DNA of 64,000 nucleotides from Brachyspira pilosicoli P43/6/78 (GTDB lineage Bacteria; Spirochaetota; Brachyspiria; Brachyspirales; Brachyspiraceae): NCBI RefSeq assembly GCF_000325665.1, contig NC_019908.1, positions 1,302,001 to 1,366,000 of the forward strand, read 5' to 3'. Shown piece by piece: positions 56,270 to 64,000 of this stretch (position 1 is its first letter; each line of letters starts with the position of its first letter). The notes under the pieces were generated by a model. It saw only the letters and a program-made list of their open reading frames with translations, ran no database searches and was not told where the DNA came from. The position numbers and the translations under genes were made by a program.

Positions 56270-57436
56270 TTAAGTAGTTCTTTTTAAGAGAATCATACTA
56301 ACATCATCTTTTAAAGGTTCTTTTGTAAAAGATTTTATCTCATTAATAATTTTTTCTTTGATATCACTTACATTGTTTTTAACGTTTTTAGAAAATATTT
56401 GCTTTAAATGTTCATCACCAAACATATTATTATTATCATCAAATACTTCATAAGCACCATCTGTAAAAACAAATAGAATATCATTTCTATTCAATTGAAT
56501 TTCCATCTCTGTATATTCGCTATCATCAATCATACCAATTAAAGGACCATCTATATCTACAGTACATATTTCATCTTTACCGTTTGAATAATAAATAGGT
56601 TTTGGAGAGCCGGCAGAAGAACATAATAATGCCCCTGTATCATTATTATAAAGAGCATAAAATACACAGGCAAATAAGTTTTTATCAAAGCCCTCTTCTA
56701 TAAAAAATTTATTGAGCTTCTCTAAAAAAATAGCAGGTGAAGTATTTTTGTCATCTATAATAGCATGCGAATCAAAAAAAGATTTTATTAAAATAGTAAG
56801 CATACTAGCAGCAACACCATGCCCAGACACATCTGCAAGAAGTATAGCATAATATCCATCATTAATAAGCTTTATTCCGCTATAGTCCCCAGAAACTTCA
56901 TTTGGTGCATAATGATGTATAGATATTTCATTTTTAGGTATAGATGTGTTTCCATAAGAAAGTATAGTTTTTTGCAATTTAGCAGCATATTCTATATCTC
57001 TTTTTAATATATCCATATACATCATATTAGACTCTATAGCTTTTTTAAGTCTAATATAAGATTTCATTTTAGAGAGAAATAAATCAGTATCAATAGACTT
57101 TTCAAAAAATCCATCAGCACCGCAGTCAAATGCTTTAAGAGATTCTGTTTTATTGTCAGAAGCAGTTAAAAAAAGCACAGCTATATTTTTTAATAAATTA
57201 TCAGATTTTATATATCCAGCTAGTCTGCAAGCCCCGGCATTAGGAAGCATATAATCAACTAATATACAATCTGGTATTTTCTCATATGTCATATTAATAG
57301 CTTCTTCATAAGATAAAGCTATATAACATAAATAATTATTTTTTTTTAAGAATTTTTGAATAAACTTAGCATAATCAATATTAGTATCAACTATTAATAC
57401 TTTCTCAGTTAAAATATTATTTCTTGTACTAGCCAT
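56270..57436 (-). CDS. Response regulator with PP2C (SpoIIE/RsbU-type) phosphatase output
   Basis: 388 residues. A receiver domain (1-125) with KVLIVDTNIDYAKF, the phospho-acceptor in CILVDYMLPN and a Lys in FFEKSIDTD. A short helical linker (EYAAKLQKTILSY), then the PP2C_SIG phosphatase domain with SGDYSGIK, LADVSGHGVAASM, VFTDGAYEVFD and DDVSMILL. Such proteins dephosphorylate an anti-sigma antagonist in response to a sensor kinase. Neither kinase nor antagonist is nearby. It shares one base with rodA at its start. Confidence 0.91.
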   Translation of the reverse strand: MASTRNNILTEKVLIVDTNIDYAKFIQKFLKKNNYLCYIALSYEEAINMTYEKIPDCILVDYMLPNAGACRLAGYIKSDNLLKNIAVLFLTASDNKTESLKAFDCGADGFFEKSIDTDLFLSKMKSYIRLKKAIESNMMYMDILKRDIEYAAKLQKTILSYGNTSIPKNEISIHHYAPNEVSGDYSGIKLINDGYYAILLADVSGHGVAASMLTILIKSFFDSHAIIDDKNTSPAIFLEKLNKFFIEEGFDKNLFACVFYALYNNDTGALLCSSAGSPKPIYYSNGKDEICTVDIDGPLIGMIDDSEYTEMEIQLNRNDILFVFTDGAYEVFDDNNNMFGDEHLKQIFSKNVKNNVSDIKEKIINEIKSFTKEPLKDDVSMILLKRTT

Positions 57437-58753
57437 TAATGTACATACCTTCTAGCTTCAACATTAAATATAAGCCCAATAGATATAGAAAAAGTCAAAA
57501 TAGAAGAACCGCCGCTGCTTACAAAAGGCAAAGTTAAACCAGTAATAGGCATCATACCAACAACCATACCAATATTAATAAGCACGTGACATAAAAACAT
57601 AGCAACTACACCAGATATAATCAAAGCCCCAAGCCTATCTTTAGCAAAATAAGCAACAGTAATACCTCTCACAAATATAGTAGCATAAGCTAATACCACC
57701 AAAGCACTTCCTATAAAACCCCACTCCTCACAAATATTTGAGAAAATAAAGTCATTTACCTGTTGAGGTATAAAGTTTAATTGCGACTGACTTCCATTAA
57801 GAAAGCCCTCTCCAAAAAGCCCGCCGCTTCCAACAGCAATGAGTGATTGAATGATGTTGTAACCGGAACTAAGCCTTGTGAGCTCTGGATTCATAAATAC
57901 TAATAATCTCTCTTTCTGATAAGTTTTTAATCCTATATCAAAAGTTAAAGCCGCACACATACTCAAAAAATAAAACAAAAAATGTAAATGAAAATAACTC
58001 TACATATTTGTTATTCATATAGAAGTTTATTGTAAGAAGAAGTATTGATATAAATAAAAATCCTCCTGCAATATATCCTATATAAAGCCTTTGCGATAAG
58101 AAGTTAAAAAGAATATTATTTATATCATCAGACATTCTCTTGTATTCCAAAAACATAGGTATAGATAACCCTATAACACCTATGCTTAATAATGATATAA
58201 TATATCTTAAAGGAACCCCTCCGACAAATAGCATAACAAACACTATAAAACAATATACCAAAACAGTACCCAAATCCGGCTGCATTAAAACTAAACCAAT
58301 AGGTATAGAAATAAAAATACCAGCTATTAAAAAATATTTTTCCTGTTTTATTTTATCACCTATTTGGTCTAAATAACCAGCTAAAAATATAATCATTACT
58401 ATCTTACCAAACTCAGAAGGCTGCATACCAAAAAGCCAACTGCTACTTCCGTTTATTGTAGTACCAACACCTGGAATAAGTACAAGTATCAATACAACAA
58501 GCATTGGTATATATAAAGACATTCTGTGCTCTGCAAGTTTTGTGTAGTTGATAAACATAGTAATACACATAATAACAAGACCAACAACAGAAAAAAATAT
58601 ATATTTCAAAAATATCCAACTAGTTTTACCAGAATCTGGAGAATATGTTGAAGAATATACAGCTATAGCACCAGCTACCATAAGAAAAAGTATAGAAATA
58701 AGTATTCTCCAATCAAATACGAATAATCTTTTTAATTCTTTTTTTTCATTCAT
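57436..58753 (-). pseudogene. rodA: RodA peptidoglycan glycosyltransferase, split by a one-base insertion
   Basis: The first part (from 58753) has RodA spans and GSSSWLFGMQPSEFGKI and MQPDLGTVLVY; it breaks off after KYVELFSFTFFVL. The second part, in the next frame, has ERLLVFMNPEL, GYNIIQSLIAVGSGGLFGEG, FIFSNICEEWGFIGS and FVSSGGSSIL. Between them, at 57965-57982, are two A6 runs (T6 on the coding strand); removing one base gives 438 residues, normal for RodA. RodA polymerises glycan strands with PBP2 during elongation. It overlaps the mrdA stop by 8 nt. Two broken elongation genes in a row would be a severe defect, so an error in the sequence is likely. Confidence 0.88.
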
Positions 58754-60744
58754 ATTGTATTCTATTATCCTCTTGATTATTTATATCAGTGTTTTGATTA
58801 TTATTTTCAGTATTCTCAGTATTTGCCCCATTTTCCAAAGCCTGCTGTTCTCTAGCCATTCTAATTTGTCTATATATATTTTGCATTCTTCCATATATAG
58901 AGTTTCTAGCCTGTATAGCATCATCGCCGTCTATTATAGAGCGAAGCATAGCAGTAGCAATAGGTCCAGCAGTAGAACCACCGCCACCACCACTGTTTTC
59001 AAGCATAACTGTTACAGCAATCATATCATCTTTAGGTCTTTGATTGTAAGGTCCATAAATAGTAATCCAAGTATGGTCTTTACCTTGAGCATTTTGTGCA
59101 GTAGAAGTTTTAGCTGCCAATTTTATGTTTGGAGACCAAGCACCGTTTCTTGCAGTACCGCCTGCTACAGCCATTCTCATGCCTTCTTTTATCACTGTAA
59201 ATATATCTTTACTTATATCCAATTTTTTCATCACAATCTTATCATTGTTGTATATCACCTCATCAGTTTGAGAACTTCTAATCTCTTTAACAACATGAGG
59301 TCTATACATAATTCCGTCATTTATTATAGCAGAAGTAGCCATATGAACCGCTATAGGAGTAGCAGACATATAACCCTGACCAATAGCATATTGAAGAGTA
59401 TCACCGTCCCACCAATATTCTCCAATTTTTCTTCTCTTCCATTCAGAACTAGGAACTGTACCTATTTTTTCACCAGGCAAATCTATTCCTGTAAGCTCTC
59501 CAAAGCCTAATAACTCTGCATATTTCTTTATAAAGTTTGGTCCAAGCTCATAAGCCAAGTTGTAGAAATAAGTGTTGCAAGAAAACTGAATAGCCTTATA
59601 CATATTAACATAGCCGTGATGACCAGTGCATCTATAAAATCTGTTTTCAAGAAGCATACCGCCCGCACAGAATCTTGTAGTATAAGGTCCAATTCTTCCC
59701 TCAGCAAGAGCACCCAAAGCACTAACAAGCTTGAAAGTAGAGCCTGGAGGATATCTTCCTCTTATAGCCTTATTCCAAAACGGATTAGCTGGATTATTAA
59801 TAAGCTCAGAATATTTTTTAGCATCTATTTTACCTATAAAAATATTAGGGTCATACCAAGGCGAACTTACCATAGCAAGTATTTCACCAGTAGTTGGCTT
59901 TGATATTATAATAGTTCCAACCTGACCTCTAAGAAGCTCTTCTGCATCCTTTTGTATTTTTGAATCTATACTAAGTATTAATTTTTTACCAGGTATAGGC
60001 TTACCAACAGCAGGAGCAATAGTTTCTTTTACTCTGTTTCTTGAGTCCACTATCCACTGCTCATAACCATCTATTCCTCTAAGCTCTTTATCATAATACT
60101 GCTCAACACCCTCTTTACCAATAACGCTGTCTCTTCTATATCCTTCTATTCTTTTACTCTCAAACTCTTCTTGTGAAATATTACCTATATAACCTAATAT
60201 ATGAGTCATAGTTTCGCCAAGAGGATAATTTCTTATAGATTTACTTCCGTAATAAACACCCGGAAAATCTTCAGAACGCTCTGCTAAATAACTCATCTGA
60301 GACATACTAATATTATCAGATATCTCTACAGAATCATAACTGTTTTTAGAAACTTTAGATAAGCTTTCTTTTATAGAACCTAAATCTATATTAAATAGTT
60401 TAGAAACTCTATATAAAAGCTCTTCTCTCTCAAAATAATTCTTAGGCAAATAAACAGGTATAATATACATTGTGTAGATTTTGATATTCTCTGCCACAAT
60501 AACACCGTTTCTATCGAATATCTCTCCCCTATAGGCATCTATTGGTATTATTTGCTCTTTATTGTTTCTTGCCAAACTATCATAATGAGAGTTCAAAACA
60601 ATTTGCAAATAAAATAGCCTAATAATAAGCATAGCCGATATTAGTACAGAAATAATTAATACTACTATCAGCTTTTTCTTATATTTAAAATCTTCGCCTT
60701 CAATTTTTTTATCTTTATTTAATTCAATTTCCTAAAAAAGTCAT
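58746..60744 (-). CDS. mrdA: Penicillin-binding protein 2 (transpeptidase), start disturbed by a one-base shift
   Basis: The transpeptidase motifs are S-T-F-K (PPGSTFKLVSAL), S-C-N (FSCNTYFYN) and KTS (LAAKTSTAQN), the last in place of the usual KTG. The dimerisation domain follows the membrane span. An ATG at 60632 falls inside the span (M-LIIRLFYLQ). The same frame is open upstream through a charged start and KKKLIVVLIISVLISA, but its only start-like codon is ATT. The ATG at 60744 (AAGGG about 10 nt before) reads MTFLGN and stops. Removing one base near 60728-60732 joins it and gives 665 residues. It cross-links new peptidoglycan with RodA and RodZ. Confidence 0.86.
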
Positions 60745-60878
60745 ATAAAAAACCCTTATAAAAATTTTTTATACTATTTATAAGTAACGGTATTTATTAC
60801 TTAAATTTAAGTAAATAAAAAATTTAAAAGGTATATACAAAAATTATATTTGCATATACCTTAAAATTTTCTACTTAA

Positions 60879-62345
60879 TTATTCTTTTTCATTAGACCAA
60901 TTTTCTCTTGGTTCTTCTTTATCTTGAGGAGGCTGTTTACCTGTATTTAAATAATCAATAGCAGATTTAAGCTGCTTATCATATTTAAGGTCAATTATCT
61001 CATTATAGTTGCCTAAATTACGCTCATTATATATTAATCTCTCAAGCAAATAATCGCTAGCAATTATATTCTGATTTTTAAGCTCCTCTTTAAATTGAGG
61101 TAAAGCATTTTTATCTGCCTCTTCTTTTGGATATTTTTTTACATATTCTGCAATCTGTCCGCCTTTTCTAAGCTCTGTTAATGCTATTACATCTGTATTA
61201 CTTAATTTAGGCTCAACAACAACAAAATCTGGAGTTAATCCTTTACCATGAAGTCTTCTTCCATTAGGTGTATAATAATGTGCTACTGTAAATTTAAATG
61301 CTGTATTATCTTTTACATCTAAAGGAAGTACATACTGAACACTAAACTTACCAAATGTAGTTTCACCTAATAATTTTGCTCTATTATTATCTTGTAAAGC
61401 TCCAGCTAAAATCTCTGATGCAGAAGCACTGTATTGATTAACAAGAACTAACATATCGCCATCTACCCACTGATCGCCTTTCATACTAGCATAATAATCT
61501 TGGTTTTCGTTTTTAGTTCTTCCTCTTGTATAAACTATCTTACCATCAGATAAGAACTCTTCTACTATATTAATAGCAGTATCCAATCTTCCGCCTGGGT
61601 TATTTCTCAAATCTAAAATAAGCTTTGTCATGCCTTTCTTTTTAAGATCAACTAAAGCAGTATCTAATTCTTTTGAAGTATCATCACCAAAGTTTGTTAT
61701 TCTAATATATCCTATAGTACTGTCTTCTAACATTTTATATTTTACGCTTTTTATCTCAACTATAGCTCTAGTTAAAGTATATTCTATAGGCTCAACTACA
61801 CCCTGTCTTGCTATTTTTAATTTTACTTTAGTGCCTGCCTTACCGCGCATGATATTAGCAGCATTGTCTACAGACATATCTTTAGTGCTTTCGCCATTTA
61901 TCTCTATAATAATGTCTCCAGGCAATATTCCAGCTTTTTCACCCGGACCATCTTCTATAGGAGCAACAACCAAAAGTCCTCTATCTGGCTGTTTTGATAT
62001 AGATAATCCAACTCCGCCGTATTTTCCAGACATCTCTGTACTAAGTGCCTCATTTAGCTTTTCATCAAGCAAAAATGTAAATGGGTCATCGGTAGCTTCA
62101 AGCATACCTTTAATAGCACCATACATAAGTTTTTTGGTAGTAACATTATTTGTATCAACAAAGTTCTGCTGTAATGTAGCAAAAACTTTTTGAAATAGCC
62201 TGCTGTAATAATAAAAATCATTATCCGATTGAGCCATACCTTGCTGTGCTATAGCTATTGAAGGGCTCTTAAAATTAAAAAATGATATAGCTAAAACAAA
62301 TATTAAAAGAAATATCCATAATGCTCGCTCTTTGTTTTTCATCAT
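60879..62345 (-). CDS. ctpA: Carboxyl-terminal processing protease (S41)
   Basis: 488 residues. A signal anchor (ALWIFLLIFVLAISFFNF), a PDZ domain (GGVGLSISKQPDRGLLVVAP, AGILPGDIIIEING), the S41 core with LILDLRNNPGG, the nucleophile Ser in YSASASEILAGAL and the Lys in GETTFGKFSVQ. It cuts periplasmic proteins at their C-termini. The long C-terminal tail ends in a charged segment. It lies 134 nt before the mrdA start on the same strand. Confidence 0.93.
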   Translation of the reverse strand: MMKNKERALWIFLLIFVLAISFFNFKSPSIAIAQQGMAQSDNDFYYYSRLFQKVFATLQQNFVDTNNVTTKKLMYGAIKGMLEATDDPFTFLLDEKLNEALSTEMSGKYGGVGLSISKQPDRGLLVVAPIEDGPGEKAGILPGDIIIEINGESTKDMSVDNAANIMRGKAGTKVKLKIARQGVVEPIEYTLTRAIVEIKSVKYKMLEDSTIGYIRITNFGDDTSKELDTALVDLKKKGMTKLILDLRNNPGGRLDTAINIVEEFLSDGKIVYTRGRTKNENQDYYASMKGDQWVDGDMLVLVNQYSASASEILAGALQDNNRAKLLGETTFGKFSVQYVLPLDVKDNTAFKFTVAHYYTPNGRRLHGKGLTPDFVVVEPKLSNTDVIALTELRKGGQIAEYVKKYPKEEADKNALPQFKEELKNQNIIASDYLLERLIYNERNLGNYNEIIDLKYDKQLKSAIDYLNTGKQPPQDKEEPRENWSNEKE

Positions 62346-62517
62346 ATTTTGTAACCTCTATTCTAATTAAATATAAAATGATTTATTTCTATTTTTTTCT
62401 ATACAATAATAATTGGTATTATAACATAAATGGTAAAAAAAAGAATATACATGTTAATATTATTTATATACTTAAGCAAATAAAATTTATAATAAAAAAT
62501 CCGATACTCAAAGTAAT

Positions 62518-63453
62518 ATGGAAAATAAAAACCGTTTTATAATTTTTTCTACAGTTATTATTGTATTAATTATAATATCATTTTCTTCTTTAATGATAAC
62601 AGCAAATGACAATATTAGTAAAGATACAAACTATAAAAAAATCAACAATACTAATCAAATCAATTATGCAAGCAATAAAAAAGAAAATAAAAAAATTAGA
62701 ATATTAATAGATCCAGGTCATAATGCTGCTACAAAAGGTGCTGTTGGATTTTTGGGTTATGAATATTACATGACTTTAAGGCTTGCAAAACAGCTTACAG
62801 CAATACTTGATAAAGATGATAGATTTGAATACACTTTAAGCAGAACAGGTGCCTATTATGATAAACCTATAAAAGAATATATAACAAATAATTATCAAAA
62901 ACTATTAGGCATATACAATACAGAATTAGAAAAAACTGAAAGAACAGGAAACTTAACAAGATATCAAACTATGGAAATATATGCTATTAGACATTATGCC
63001 ATAGACAATAATTTTGATGCTTTAATAAGTTTGCATTTTGATTATATGCCTTATATAAAGCAAAGAGAAAAAACTGAAGGATTTCATATTATAGTAAGTC
63101 CATATAATGGCGAGTTTCAAACTTCTATGAAAATAGCAAATAAAATATCTGAAAGAATGCAGGAAAGTTATAAAATATCTCCTGTTATAGCAACAGATAA
63201 TATACTTCCAGATAATGTATGGAAATTTTATAATAAAGAAGATTTATTAAATAAAGGAATTGCTTTAAGAGGATTAGTTCTATTAGGTGATAGTTTTGAA
63301 TATGAGTACAATAAACAAACATTCAAAAAAGATATACCTTCAGTTATGGTAGAATCTGGATTTATGCATGATTGGAGACTAGGAAGCACCAAAGAATTAA
63401 GCAATATATCAGATAAAATATATAAAGCCTTAGTAGATGTATACTGCAATTAA
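62518..63453 (+). CDS. N-acetylmuramoyl-L-alanine amidase (Amidase_3)
   Basis: 311 residues. A signal anchor (FIIFSTVIIVLIIISFSSLMI), then the zinc-amidase motifs LIDPGHNAAT (His), a metal-site Glu in the YQTMEIYAIRHYA region, LISLHFDY (His) and SVMVESGFMHD (Glu). It cuts between MurNAc and the peptide in the periplasm. A long insertion (about 115-150) follows the first motif. It overlaps the opposing ROK gene by 4 nt and is divergent from ctpA. Confidence 0.88.
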   Translation: MENKNRFIIFSTVIIVLIIISFSSLMITANDNISKDTNYKKINNTNQINYASNKKENKKIRILIDPGHNAATKGAVGFLGYEYYMTLRLAKQLTAILDKDDRFEYTLSRTGAYYDKPIKEYITNNYQKLLGIYNTELEKTERTGNLTRYQTMEIYAIRHYAIDNNFDALISLHFDYMPYIKQREKTEGFHIIVSPYNGEFQTSMKIANKISERMQESYKISPVIATDNILPDNVWKFYNKEDLLNKGIALRGLVLLGDSFEYEYNKQTFKKDIPSVMVESGFMHDWRLGSTKELSNISDKIYKALVDVYCN

Positions 63454-64000
63454 TTTCTAAAAAACATAGCAGCACAGCCTAATACACCGGCATCATTTCC
63501 TAAAGAAGCAGGTTTTATTTCAAGATTTCTTACCATCATTCTAAGACCATAATTATTAACGCCTCTTTTAATATGCTCTATCATCATATCAAAATCTTTA
63601 CAAAGCCCACCGCCTATAAGAACCAAATCCAAATCAAGCATATTCAAAGCCTGTGCTATAGACATACCTAAATAATAAGAACACTCCGCAATAGTCTCTT
63701 TAGCAAGAGCATCTCCTTTTTTAGCAGCATCAAATATAGCCTTAGCCTTACCTTTTTCTAATTCCTCATAAGTTAAAGTAGTAGGAACAACATTTTTATG
63801 AATCTTTTGTTTAGCCATAGCAATAAAACCAGTAGCAGAAGCATAACGCTCTATACAGCCGCTTGAACCGCAATTACATTTATCACCATCAGGAACTACA
63901 AATACATGCCCTACTTCACCAGCTCCTCCCAAAGAACCTGTAAATAATTTTCCGTTAAATACAAATCCTCCGCCTACACCAGTGCCAAGTGTAATAAACA
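63450..64000 (-). CDS. ROK-family sugar kinase, C-terminal part
   Basis: The gene enters from beyond base 64000. The visible frame begins FITLGTGVGGGFVFNGKL (the ROK phosphate site) and GGAGEVGHVFV, then the Cys-rich zinc motif CNCGSSGCIERYAS. It ends with LDLVLIGGGLCKDFD and a helical C-terminus. Glucokinases and related ROK kinases phosphorylate hexoses; the substrate is not fixed by what is seen. Confidence 0.9.
   Translation of the reverse strand, partial: FITLGTGVGGGFVFNGKLFTGSLGGAGEVGHVFVVPDGDKCNCGSSGCIERYASATGFIAMAKQKIHKNVVPTTLTYEELEKGKAKAIFDAAKKGDALAKETIAECSYYLGMSIAQALNMLDLDLVLIGGGLCKDFDMMIEHIKRGVNNYGLRMMVRNLEIKPASLGNDAGVLGCAAMFFRN

Noticed and set aside
58548-59510. A 320-codon open frame opposite rodA and mrdA
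   Set aside because: It is antisense to strongly supported coding sequence and its translation is Ser/Ile/Tyr-rich with no family pattern.

Overview
The window is very AT-rich DNA, with T- and A-rich intergenic tracts, purine-rich ribosome binding sites, TGA used as a normal stop (aroC, mrdA) and dense coding on both strands. A periplasmic-flagellar collar protein (FlbB), a protein resembling the N-terminal extension of spirochaetal GreA, tandem MglB-type sugar-binding proteins and many TPR proteins point to a spirochaete of the genus Brachyspira. The genus is inferred from gene content and composition; no database was consulted.

Layout. 1-7.0 kb: clpC start, an ECF sigma factor with a membrane-bound partner, a ClpX-like unfoldase, rimO, rodZ and a LolA-type carrier, all on the minus strand. 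7.2-11.4 kb: two PepSY-like secreted proteins, a TPR protein and the GreA-extension-like protein. 11.8-14.5 kb: two secreted proteins, tatD and a HIT protein. 14.6-18.2 kb: a ZIP metal transporter, lptB, ferritin and lexA. 18.2-26 kb: two MglB-like proteins, a Gfo/Idh oxidoreductase, aroC, a tiny recoded gene, an amidohydrolase lipoprotein, a small unknown and prmC. 26-31.8 kb: a chemoreceptor and two tandem membrane-TPR-Mrr-like proteins. 31.8-47.6 kb: adenine deaminase, a GmrSD-like restriction gene, gatB, tRNA-Thr, thiL, a glycosyltransferase, pepT, a barrel protein, a DNA methylase coupled to a tRNA-thiolase-like gene, a YugP-type protease and mnmG. 47.9-55.3 kb: a lipoprotein, a barrel protein, small membrane proteins, a rubrerythrin-VIT fusion and an M20 peptidase/two-membrane-protein operon. 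55.4-64 kb: flbB, a response-regulator phosphatase, rodA, mrdA, ctpA, an amidase and part of a ROK kinase.

The most striking signal lies at 22651-22838, just after aroC. A free-standing promoter, a strong ribosome binding site, an ATG followed at once by an in-frame TGA, 25 further sense codons and a rho-independent terminator make a complete small gene. Exactly 18 nt after the TGA lies a hairpin with a GGUCU loop, the loop sequence and spacing of the E. coli fdhF SECIS. I read it as a 27-residue, one-span membrane selenoprotein with an N-terminal U-x3-C motif. I do not recognise the family.

A second pattern is that six genes (clpX-like, lolA, lexA, the GmrSD-like gene, mrdA, rodA) are each thrown out of frame by exactly one extra base, in or beside A/T runs. 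Removing one base restores a full-length family member in every case. Insertion errors in the sequence are the simplest reading. Run-length phase variation or polymerase slippage is possible at the two A8 tracts. GC-rich two-module intergenic repeats occur in three places (11.5, 15.6-16.0 and 44.6-44.8 kb).
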